Assembly: GCA_014529385.2 (NCBI GenBank)
Contig: CM043969.1
Location: forward strand, 24,695,946-24,755,945
Direction: 5' to 3'
DNA length: 60,000 nt
Origin: Adiantum capillus-veneris
Lineage: Eukaryota > Streptophyta > Polypodiopsida > Polypodiales > Pteridaceae
A model generated the notes under the pieces. That model was not told the DNA's origin and did no database searches. It saw nothing but the letters and a program-made list of their open reading frames with translations. A program made the position numbers and the translations under genes. Shown piece after piece: positions 1 through 9,478 of the stretch (position 1 is the stretch's first letter; every line of letters starts with the position of its first letter).

Positions 1-1416
1 AGGGGCAATGCTAATGGACAAGAAACACCTGTTTGTGTTGATGGTCGTGCTTGATTTGAAGTGTGTATGAGAGAAAGATCCCATGAAGGTCCAAATCCTA
101 ACAACAGCAACACGTTCCTGTACACACTAGGAAACACAAAGAATACCTCTAGGAGGCACATCAGTGGGAAGAAAGAACTTTGCTAATCCCTAAACTCTAA
201 AACAGAAACACTCCTATCATACTAGTCCTACCTACCCTCCATCACTCGAGTGATGAGTATCAAAGGTGTTTTATGACATAGGTTTCTGTTTCAATGTATC
301 GAATGTGAATGTGTAGGTCTGGTCAATGTTTTGACTTCTATTGTGCATACTCGTTTGCTAATTGCTCTTGCTCTTTAATATTTTTCTTTTTTGGGAGATT
401 GAGATGTTAGGGAGGAAGGTTGAGAGGGAAGCAAGTGAATGATGGATGTCAGCAAACACTCCCCCCTTCCTTGGGTAGATCATACCGTTTGAAATGTGCT
501 CGTCACCCTTTGAAACCAAATATTCCAAGTTGTTATAGGTGAAGGCTTTAACCAATAGTTTTCGATCGCCCTATGCATTTCATCTAGTTGCAAGGGTGGT
601 AAGGTACTCTCCCATGATTTTATTTGCAACATTGTTGTAGGTTGTGAACTTACAACGAGAGGTGCAAACTCTTTCTTGCTTGTATGGATATGTACAATGG
701 TAGGTGGAGGTTGTGTCGAAGCTTCTACTTCTGTATAGGAACTACACGAAGAGCAAGAAGCTTCATTTGACTTCCCTATTCTTGAGCTAGGTGGAACAAA
801 TCGTTCTTTCTTTGGTACCCAAACTAGCTCTGGAGTAGGTGTGTAGCATTCCGTGATTTTTTCCTTTCCGCGATCATTGATTCATTTTGGAGCTACATAA
901 TTGGGCTCACAATGGTCATGTGACAAGTAAGAACACAATCTATCTTTTGGCACCCAGATTTAATCATTTTCTTGATAGTAGCCTTGGGCTTCCAATAATC
1001 GTTTAGGAATCCACCGCCACATTTCCTTACATTTTTTGGAGCGAGTGGGACGTTTTTTACAAGGCTTCTATTTTTTAGCATCAACCATGGTCGCTAAAGA
1101 AGCTTTAGGGACCCACTTGTATGTTTTCTTCGTTATATTAGGATGAGTCTTGTCAGAAGCTATATGCATTTCTTGTAGCATATTTAAGGGTACAGGCATT
1201 TCATCCCCCTCACGTGTTACCCATGTTGTCCCCCTATTTCCCCAAGTGTCTATGGTTGCTGCTAGGTGGACCCAATCCACATTGTCTGACTCAGTCATCC
1301 CAGGTAGTACATCCATATAAGGAGAATCTTCCCCAACATCAGTGTCTGCTTTATACGTGTAACAATACTGCAATGGGGCCGAGTGAACTGTGGTGTCAGA
1401 TCTATGATCAATTATA
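1..1416 (-). pseudogene. E1: 3' part of a gag-protease-WVPK LTR element
   Basis: This stretch matches two other copies in the window (33.89-34.51 kb and 55.9-56.9 kb) in the same minus orientation. Read leftward from about 1416 it encodes the region after the protease core, then a domain with repeated W(V/I)PK motifs (around 1110, 1005, 955 and 820), then about 550 bases of non-coding 3' sequence. The reading frame is broken by stops and small indels. The protease core and gag are missing: similarity to the 56.9-kb copy stops near 1416, where PPR-like sequence begins. The 3' LTR would lie left of base 1; in copy E2 the equivalent LTR is about 1.1 kb beyond this point. It is a decayed fragment of a non-autonomous LTR retrotransposon. 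Family membership is clear from direct comparison; the function of the WVPK domain is unknown. Confidence 0.8.
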
Positions 1417-1439
1417 AACTTGTTCACGATGCAGGACTC

Positions 1440-1965
1440 CACTATGGGCAATGGTGATTTTATTAGACAAGGACTGTGTGCTTGGCATTGCCTTGATCGA
1501 CATGTATTCCAAATGTGGGGTGTGCTTGAGGAGCTTTGTGTCTGGAATCTCGTCTCTTGGAACGCATTAGTTGTGGGATATGCTCAAAAAGGGCATGGCC
1601 AAAGAGCTCTGGTTTGTTTTCAGTTGATACAAAGCGATGATCATCTCTTAAGATGCAACCACCTATGCTTGCATCTTGAAGGCATGCGGCAATTTGGTAG
1701 ACAATGAGATGGGCATAAGAACACATGATTATCAAGGATTGTTCAGTATCTCATTTCTTTGAACACATTGATTGCAAGGTATTCCCAACAAGGGTAGGCC
1801 AGGAAGCTCTGGGTTGTTTTCATCACATTCGAAGCAAGGGCATTTCTCCAGCTGTAATCACTCAATCTTGCAATTTGAAGGCATGTGGCAATTTGGAAGA
1901 CGCTCAGATCATGGGCAGAAGAACTCACAATGATCTTGTTCAGGGTCGAGTTGGTCTTATTTTGT
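1440..1965 (+). pseudogene. PPR (pentatricopeptide repeat) gene fragment, PLS type
   Basis: Translation in shifting plus-strand frames gives typical plant PPR phrases: ALIDMYSKCG near 1490-1520, NLVSWNALVVGYAQKGHGQ near 1545-1605, and a second repeat with GQEALGCFHHIRSKGISP followed by LKACGNLEDA near 1800-1900. These match the 35-residue helical repeats of PLS-class PPR proteins, which in land plants bind organellar RNA for C-to-U editing. About three partial repeats remain and at least two frameshifts break the frame. No E or DYW tail and no start region are visible, so it is a pseudogene fragment. Its left edge abuts retroelement E1, which suggests it was cut or carried by rearrangement. 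Family assignment is confident; the identity of the parent gene is not. Confidence 0.8.
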
Positions 1966-2985
1966 AGACACCTGCTATGTAGAAGATTTTTGAGCAAGTC
2001 GACACACTTGGTTGTTGTCTTGGTGCCCTCATTGGGCTATTGTGGGTGAAGCCACCTAGACTCCACAGAGCCAGAGAGCAATATTACTTTCAAGAGTTCT
2101 TGGAAGCCGCTTGTATGTCTATTGTGTGGAGTGTCGTCCTCTTTTATGTATTCCATTTGCTAGATAGCTCATGATCACACTTTGTTTTTTATTATAGAGC
2201 CTCGCATTGGTATCGCGGGTTAAGGTTACTAAATCCTCTCTTGCCCCATATCTATATTGTATTAGATTTCAGGCGTTGGCGGCCACTATAGACCCAGCCA
2301 TAGTGTTGTGCATGGGCTCAAGGGCCCCTCGTATGTTGTTTTGGTGCAGTTGGTTTTCAAGTCTATATAAGGGACCTAACATTTTTACTTGGCTAAGATG
2401 AAGGCATTGTCAGCGCAACATATGTTAAGTTCCAGGTTGTGAGGGCGTGCAGGTATGAGCATAGTGATGTGAGTGGAGATTTAACATGGAGGGTGGACGA
2501 TGGTGGACATGGAATAATGAAGGGGACAATGTTAAAGGAAGTTGATGACTAGATTCAAGAAGAAAAAAACGACGAGCTACAAAAAGAAAGGGAGCACTTG
2601 CAATTTTCCAGATGAGGTAGCGAGCATAGATGAACCGGGCATCGAGTGTTGAACCAGGACTCCAACTCAACAACAGTGTAGTCCGTTATTTGCATCTAAT
2701 TTCCCATGTCTATGCGTTGGCTTGGCGCAACACATAAATGCTACGGCGCAGGGTACGGATTTCGTTTCTTGTAATTTTTGGAGAGACCACAGTGCCAACT
2801 CTTCACCATACTTTTGTGTGATGCTTAGCTGAAAAGCAGTGATACGAGAGAAGCCATGGGCACCAACCATACGGTAGAGTAAGAGGCATCAAGGTGGTGC
2901 GAAGTGTCCTAGAGAACCCTTCCAAGAATTTCATGTCTTAAAGTGTTGTGATTGTAGGATATGGATCTGGCCATGGCTTGTCGTG

Positions 2986-3176
2986 GCCATGCTTAGCCAG
3001 CACACCATAGCACAACGTGTGGTGCAGGCACCATGGAGTAGTCTCATAGCCATGCCTAGCTAAAAAATCATAGCACATTGTGTGGTACAAGCACAATGGA
3101 GCACTGTCGCAACCATGGCTATCGAGAAAACCATAGCGTAGCGTTTGGTACAAGCACCGCAAAGCAGGGGCCTCGC
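2986..3176 (-). repeat. Three-copy tandem repeat, 63-bp unit
   Basis: Units begin near 2986, 3049 and 3112 and share the pattern GCCATG...CATAGC...GTGGT(G/A)CA(G/A)GCAC. The period is 63 bp, an exact multiple of three, and the minus strand reads through all units as a 21-residue repeat (CLYQTLRYGFLDSHG, CLYHTMCYDFLARHG, CLHHTLCYGVLAKHG). Units have diverged at many positions. Nothing else shows that it is translated. Confidence 0.75.
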
Positions 3177-3506
3177 AGAGAAGGAAGACATAGAGTGAAG
3201 GTAGCAGAAGAGAGAGAGGGAGAGATGCTTACTTTGCTTATCAAAACTAGCGTTGGTACCGCATGCTAATGAAATAATCAAAGCTTTTATTTATAACGCT
3301 TTCTAAACGTCATTATAAAAGATTTTTCACATTCTTAGGATTTTTTTCTTTTTCCCAAGTTGGGGAGATCTAGTCATCGATTGGGGAGATCTAATCGCTC
3401 CAAAAAAATTAAAAGGTATTTCTAATTCAAAAGATCTAATGGCATGTAGATTTTCAATAGTATCAGCTAGATGTGAGAAGTAGGAATACAACTTTGTGCC
3501 CGCCCG

Positions 3507-3509
<3 letters not shown>

Positions 3510-3548
<39 letters not shown>

Positions 3549-3561
3549 AGGGAGGGAGGGG
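3510..3561. repeat. (GA)n then (GGGA)n microsatellite
   Basis: A perfect GA run of about 30 bases passes directly into four to five GGGA units and then a G run. Confidence 0.95.
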
Positions 3562-4172
3562 GCACTTTAAAGAAAGAAAAATGCTAAAGGGTAAATAAAG
3601 GATAAGAGAAACACAAATATACAATGTGAAATAGACCACCTTTTCAAAAGATCTTTTGACTTTTCACCTTCATCTATCTTTTCTTAGACTAGACTCAGCC
3701 TTTACTCACTTAATGTGTTTTAAAAGACTTTTTATTTTGTCAAGATTGGGGAGACCTAGTCGTTAGTTGGGGGTAAGTAAATCAAAGCGTACAGAGCAAC
3801 ACACAACAAAACAGTAAAAACAATTATTATCATAGTGGAAAAACTATGATAATAATCGTGATGAAGATCCGATCAGCTGGTGGAGTGGTCTTGCCTGAAG
3901 GAGCTTGAGAACACAAAGGTGAGAGCAACCCCCAACTCGGGTGAAGGTTGCAACTTGAGCCAATGGCCCCCCGACTTGAGTAGAGAGGGCAGAGGCCACT
4001 TGCTATGTAGGCCACACCATGGAAGCACAATCAACACGTTTGGCCATGTGCAGCACCACACATCATCAGCATACCGCTACCAATGCAGAACACATCTTAG
4101 CGCTAACCCTCACCATCGCATACATTGTCATTGCAAACCTACGCTAAACATTGCAAACCTCACAGGACTTCT

Positions 4173-4266
4173 GAGACCCATCAAACATTAGCCAGCTCCT
4201 CGAAGACATTCATGTCTTCGAGACCCATCAAACATTAGCCAGCTCCTCAAAGACATTCATGTCTCA
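4173..4266. repeat. 47-bp tandem duplication
   Basis: Two head-to-tail copies starting at 4173 and 4220 (GAGACCCATCAAACATTAGC...) differ at about one base inside and in their last bases, which indicates a recent local duplication. Confidence 0.9.
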
Positions 4267-4629
4267 AGAAGTCTTGTGTTGCAATTTTGATCGATTGATA
4301 TTTCAATCATAATTGTATCGATTGAAAAATTGTTTTATATGCATTTTATACATGAATAATTTTATTGCTCACATATTATATCAAATTAAACATTTAAATA
4401 TCATTATTTGACTAAATAAATACAACACAGAGATAGCGACGATCAAAGAGACATTATGAATTCAAGAAAAAAAGAGAACCCCTCTCTCAAACGTTTTGTG
4501 CACACTATCCATGCATAGAAAGTGTGTGTGAGAGAGAGAGCGGGCGAGACAAAAGTGAGATACAATAGCACTAGCAACATCATCAACACCACCATCACAA
4601 GTTAAAGCATTAGCACTAGCAGTAATAGT

Positions 4630-4631
<2 letters not shown>

Positions 4632-4726
<95 letters not shown>

Positions 4727-4736
4727 TACAGAGAGA
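4632..4736. repeat. (GT)n-(GA)n compound microsatellite
   Basis: About 39 GT units are followed by about 8 GA units and a short imperfect GA tail. Confidence 0.95.
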
Positions 4737-5154
4737 TAAATTGTGAGGTCCCCTCCCCGTCTCACCATGATGGAACTGGAGGACACCTGACGGTCGCTAG
4801 ATCCTATGCGGAAGCAAACAAAAAGATTGGCTAAGAAGAAAAAGAACACCAGAGGATGGTCTCTCGTCACTTAGTCAGTTGAGTCCAAGCCACCAATGAA
4901 AAGGAGTCTAGCTCCGCCCCACAGGGGGAGCGTAATTTTGTACTAAAGGTCCTATTCTCATCTTCCAGGAGGAGAAGTAACCTTAGTGCCTTTTTCTCCA
5001 TAATACTCAACAAACAATACTTCATTAAAAATTCCAATGTCCTGGAGTCGTGAGGACCTCCAGCGAGTGTTAACTCCACCTGTAGTCAACTGGCCGCCCA
5101 GACAACCAGTCCATGATTCTACCCAATTCATGGAGTAACTCTCCGGGTAAAAAT

Positions 5155-5216
5155 CATATCCACCGCATAGAAAGCAAGCCATGGACATATCCACCACATA
5201 GAAAGCAAGTCGTGGA
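5155..5216. repeat. 31-bp tandem duplication
   Basis: Two copies of CATATCCACC(G/A)CATAGAAAGC... start at 5155 and 5186 and differ at a few positions. Confidence 0.85.
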
Positions 5217-5544
5217 TTTAGCTCCCGCAATAACTTCGCGAGCTACCGCCCTGTGAGCAATAGGGGGTTCAGATTAAATCGACATTGGAATAATGAATGA
5301 AACTTGTTTGAGATAGTTTTTCCTACCAACCATTCTTTCCTACTTCCAAGCAGTCTTTCCATAAAGCAATTCTTTCCTATTTACTTCAAAATTAAATTTA
5401 AATAAAATCTTTAAAAAAATACCAATGCCGTTGTCTCAGTTGGATTTCCAACATAGTTTGGGGAATTTTAACATTCCTAAGTTATCGTAATGCAATGTTT
5501 ATGTAAAATACAAAAATTAAATTCATCCAACCTCATGAATTTCC

Positions 5545-7378
5545 TCCTCGATTCCATGGAATGGGGGAATTGGCATTGATGAGCTTACCAATGACTCCGA
5601 TGTGATACTTCTTGTTGAAACATGGGAGCATGATGTGCAATGAATTCTAGGATTTGACAAATACGATGTGCATTCGTTGATGTGGGCCAAAAATGCAAAG
5701 CAACAAAGAGGCCAAGGAGGCATAGCATGTATGACCAAAAAGGGTTTGAAAGATGTTTCCATTGTCAAAGAATATAAGTATAAACGCTACTTATGGCTGA
5801 AAATCAGCCCACCAAATGGTCAAGTCATGTTTGTGGCTGGTTGCTACATTCCTCACTATGACTCCAACTTTTATACTCGCTTGAATATGGATAGAGATCA
5901 GCCCTTTGTTGAACTAGAGGAAGACATTGCTCATTACAAGGATCAAGGTGAAGTCATTGTTTTTGGAGACATGAATGCTTGCACAAATATGTTACAACAC
6001 GACACACAACAAGTCGACATGCCGCATGTCTCAAGCAGAATGGATTACTCATACATGTATAATCGAAGTTCTAATGATGCAAAAGAAATGGATCACTATG
6101 GAAAGTCACTTCTACATATGTGCAATAGTACCGGAATGCTCATTGCAAATGGTGTATCTCTATGGCAAGGCACCAATGACTTTACATATAGAAAGCACAA
6201 TGGTGATAGCATGATTGACTATATGTTGTTCTCGGAAGCCACTCTAGAATGCATACAAATCTTTACACTTGGTGAATGGAATCCGGAATCGGATCATTGG
6301 ATGTTATGTATTGACCTCAAGTGTGGTAAACGGCCCGAGCATGTAGCCTCCAATCATGATGTGAATCATTTGTACCTATGTCTAGACTTCAAACAAGCAC
6401 TTATATATTCTGATATGGTGGACCAAATGTTAAGCATGATAGAGCATCAAGAGAGCCCAACATTAGAATGCAAGTGGAAAGTTTTCAAAGAAGTAATTTG
6501 CTCTTGTGCGAAGGAATTCTTTTGAGTGAAACACATGTCTTGCAAAAGGTCTAAGAAGGGTAGCACCAAGAAGAAATGGTTTGACATGAAATGTAGTCAA
6601 GCTCGAAAACACTTGCTAAGATTGGATACAATCAAAGACAAGGAAGTTTACTTGGAATGTTCACACACATACAAAGCACTTGTTCAAAAGAAGAGGAGAA
6701 GGTGGGAAGTCAAAAAACAACTACTTTTAGCGCAAGAGAAAGCAATGCATGTGGCAAGTTTTGGCAAAATCTAAAAGGCAAGCGCGTCTAGAGCTTTGGT
6801 GACTTGACTCTTGAGGATATGTATATGGATTGCAAGAACCTCTATAAGCAACCCAATGTTGATAAGATGGAGTGTTGTAGCTGCCTTCCATTCATGTCTA
6901 CCTTCTTTACCATTGAAGATGTATGCCGCGCGCTTGAGAAACTTGCTACTCTTTCGCAAGGCAGGTGACCTTCAAGGTGTCAAGGCTGAAATGATTAAAT
7001 GGACAAGCAAGAAAACACGATATTGGATATGCGATATGTTTAACCTTGCACTTCAGTATGGCATGCCTCATGATTGGAGTGCAAATTGGATTAAACCTTT
7101 GCACAAAGGAGGAGATGTAAACAATGTGAACAACTACCGCACTATAATGGTTGGTTCTTTGATGGCAAAGTTATTTGGATGTATCATGGAGATGAAGATA
7201 AGTGAATGGGATGAAAAGAATGGAAAACGTGCGCTTGGCCAAGCAGGTTTTCGAAAGCATCATAGCACTATTGATCACCTTGTCACTCTTCGAGTTCTTA
7301 TGGAAGCGTCTCGATTGAAACGAAAAAAGTTGTATTGTTGCTTTGTGGATTTCAAGAAAGCTTTTGACATGGTACCGC
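5545..7378 (+). pseudogene. LINE ORF2, 5' half: endonuclease and start of reverse transcriptase
   Basis: The reading frames encode an apurinic-type endonuclease: VILLVETWEHD (5600-5640) carries the metal-binding Glu, IVFGDMNA (about 5960) the D-N pair, and ESDHWML (about 6290) the catalytic Asp-His. A basic linker with a WFDMKCSQARK motif follows (6575-6610), then the RT fingers (NNYRTIMV near 7130; GQAGFRKHHSTIDHL near 7240) and palm motif A, FVDFKKAFDMV, ending at 7373. Stops at about 5643 and 6523, plus frameshifts near 6780 and 6965, break the frame. The gene is cut off at 7378 by gypsy element E5 and resumes at 17504. The domain order endonuclease-RT without RNase H fits a plant non-LTR retrotransposon; I do not assign a clade. 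Confidence 0.85.
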
Positions 7379-8201
7379 TGTCGTGCTGTGACACGTACAT
7401 AGTGGGAACGTATGCTACAAGATCTATCTTGTATTTTTTTAGATACATAATTATATTTCCTATAGTTTACATATGCATATTTAAGTATAATAATAAGCCT
7501 TCTATCTCATCCTATTATTTTTCTCAAGGATAACATATCATTACTTTACCATCAGAAAATACTATGGGAAAAGCATCAATAGCTCCGCCTCTTTAACTTG
7601 GGGCAAAAAGCATTGATTCTTTATTTCTACTATTTCATTATCATCTCACACCCTAGCTAGATCCTATATCTAGGGTAAACTCCAATATATATATATTCTA
7701 TGTATTTTTTATACTTTTCTTATATTTCTTTTTAAATTGCTACTAGGAGAGAATCAAATCCTAGTGGGACACTAGGTGGTATGATTTCAAAGATACACTT
7801 ATTTTAATGCATTATTGCAAGCATGATTACAAAACTTTGTCAAGGAGCAATGTCATGCTTTCATATGGCATGAGGTGTCCTTTGGAATTAAATGAAAGTT
7901 TAGGCTAAGGAGACCACATGAAGACTTTTGCTGCCATAAATGGACTCTATTTTGATGAATTTTTTACACAAGGTTCCAATCCGAATTGGAAAACGATTTT
8001 AAAATAAAAATCGTAGCTAATGAGCTGAAGTTTTTGCCCATATTTTTACTTTTTTATTTAGAGCCACGGTTGAGGAGATATGATCAAAATACTGGACCCC
8101 AGTCTGCCCACATCATGCAGGGGCAGCTCATTTCCAACTTTTCCAATTCCTGTTTACACTGGCTCCTCTCTTCTTGTGTAAACCCTTGGGGGCTCCCTTC
8201 A

Positions 8202-8210
8202 CCTATAAAA
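8202..8210 (+). promoter_or_regulatory. TATA box of the E5 5' LTR promoter
   Basis: CTATAAAAG lies in a GC-richer context (TTCACCTATAAAAGGGGACC) with no competing TATA nearby. Transcription would be expected to start near 8235 and run rightward through gag and pol. The same box is conserved in the 3' LTR. Confidence 0.75.
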
Positions 8211-8487
8211 GGGGACCTCTTCTTCCTTGGAAGGAACTCAAGCATTCAAGCCATTGATGAGAGGAATTCATGAGGGAGTGAGTAGTAACGTCTAATTGTA
8301 CTTAGCCATTAACATAAGCCCAAGCCTACACTTTCTCCTAGAGGGAGACTAGCCATTCTTACAACAAGCTAACCTTGGAAGATCAACTCTAATCAAAGAA
8401 GGTGTTGTACTTGGTGTATCAATCAAAGTGGAGTGCTCCCCCCTCTTCTTCTTTCTCCATCAATAATGGTGCCGAAGGGTTTGTCAA

Positions 8488-8683
8488 GTAAGATGTGTTC
8501 TACATTGATGTTTTCTTGATTTCTTATTGTTTTCTTTTTCATCTCTAATCCGACATATATATATATATATATATATATCTCTATATGTATGTATGTATCT
8601 AATCTCATCTCCTTAACCAAATCTATCTCTCTCACTCTTAGTAATTCATCCTCTCTACAAATTTTAGGTTCTCTTTGCTACAG
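8488..8683 (+). other. Candidate intron in the E5 LTR leader
   Basis: A plausible donor (TCAA|GTAAGATG at 8488) and a pyrimidine-rich acceptor (TTCTCTTTGCTACAG ending 8683) bound a 196-base AT-rich stretch that contains the (AT)n tract. Removing it joins an ATG at 8466 to a short open frame that stops at the TAG immediately before the 8797 reading frame. This is a prediction from splice-site look alone. Confidence 0.25.
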
Positions 8684-8796
8684 GTACATCTCTCCCCGCA
8701 GTATCCTTATTGTCTACGGGCAAGAATAGGGCTTGGGAGGGAAAATTCTCATCTCTTCACTTCTCTCATATCTACATTTCTCACATACTATCCTAG

Positions 8797-9015
8797 ATGA
8801 ATAACCCACATGATGATCATTTCTATCGCTTTCACTCTGTACAATCTATTAGAATTAACGTATGGATTAGCCGTAAAATACACTTTCAACAACGTATAGT
8901 GTTTCTCTTTGGCCCTGAAAGGCTCAATGAAATACTTCTATCACCGGATCCCATCATACTACCTCTCATAGACTATAATTTTTCTTTTGATGTAAGCGTA
9001 GTTATCTTGCTATGA
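8797..9015 (+). CDS. LTR-encoded small ORF a (72 codons), unrecognised
   Basis: This ATG-started frame lies in the R/U5 part of the 5' LTR, about 560 bases after the predicted transcription start and upstream of gag. I recognise no known family. Its core (about residues 25-72) reads as alternating hydrophobic and polar segments: FQQRIVFLFGPERLNEI, then IILPLIDYNFSFDV, with a hydrophobic C-terminus VVILL. The next frame in the LTR (ORF b) is a diverged copy: shared positions follow S-K--FQ--I--LFG--RLN-I--S--P-ILP-I-Y--S-DV, and I count about 23 identities over 49 aligned residues. The 3' LTR encodes the identical 72-residue product. It could be a translated leader protein, a remnant of captured coding sequence or a chance frame; the internal duplication argues against pure chance. 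Confidence 0.45.
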   Translation: MNNPHDDHFYRFHSVQSIRINVWISRKIHFQQRIVFLFGPERLNEILLSPDPIILPLIDYNFSFDVSVVILL

Positions 9016-9224
9016 ACCAATAGGATTTGTACACACAATTAATCCCAATCACTAGACAAAATATATATATTATGGTAAGCACAAAACTACAATTCCAAAG
9101 AACAATTCGTAGCCTATTTGGTCAGCCAAGATTGAATGCCATTAACTCATCCATTAACCCTTTCATATTACCCATGATACGATATGACCATAGCCTTGAT
9201 GTTTTCATCTTCGTATTGTTTTGA
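9012..9224 (+). pseudogene. LTR-encoded small ORF b, broken by a stop in the 5' LTR
   Basis: The ATG at 9012 overlaps the TGA of ORF a as ATGA, but codon 4 is TAG (9021-9023), where the 3' LTR copy has GAG. The remaining frame runs open to the TGA ending at 9224. The sequence is otherwise the same protein as 17086-17298. See that entry for similarity to ORF a. Confidence 0.4.
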
Positions 9225-9431
9225 CATTCTCTTTTGTGTTCTTTCTTTGTGTGTGTGAGTGCAAGAGAGAAAGAGTGAGTCTTCTTTGATTGCACTTCTT
9301 TCCAAACCCTAGTCTTCATGGCATCTATGGTTTAACTCCTTCATATAGTTTTTGTTGAGTTCTCTCACAAACTCTCACAGCCATAAGCCCGGTGCTTTCC
9401 TGGCAAGACCGCAAATTTCTCGACATATTTT

Positions 9432-9449
9432 TGGTGAACCCGACGCGAA
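9432..9449 (+). promoter_or_regulatory. E5 primer binding site
   Basis: Six bases after the LTR end, TGGTGAACCCGACGCGAA starts with TGG, as expected for pairing with a tRNA 3' CCA end. I did not identify the tRNA. Confidence 0.65.
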
Positions 9450-9478
9450 TCTGCTAGGGTGAGAGTTTGTGGGTAACC

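Larger units (their letters stand above)
1966..5544. other. Non-coding stretch without a recognisable gene
   Basis: I find no reading frame with convincing protein similarity on either strand. The stretch holds the tandem repeats and microsatellites listed separately (2986-3176, 3510-3561, 4173-4266, 4632-4736, 5155-5216). The remaining sequence is moderately AT-rich and probably decayed repeat DNA. Confidence 0.5.
7379..9425 (+). repeat. E5 5' LTR
   Basis: It is 2047 bp, runs from TGTCGTGCTGTG to TTCTCGACA, and aligns end to end with 15440-17499. A TATA box at 8202-8210 places U3 at 7379 to about 8235. That leaves an unusually long transcribed part of about 1.19 kb (R plus U5), which carries two small reading frames described separately. 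Confidence 0.95.

Noticed and set aside
2210-2240. Copia-type primer binding site (TTGGTATCGCGGG)
   Set aside because: It lacks the TATCAGAGC core and has no LTR edge beside it.
3880-4191. Plus-strand 103-codon frame
   Set aside because: Low-complexity His/Pro composition, no family resemblance and no conserved copy in the window.
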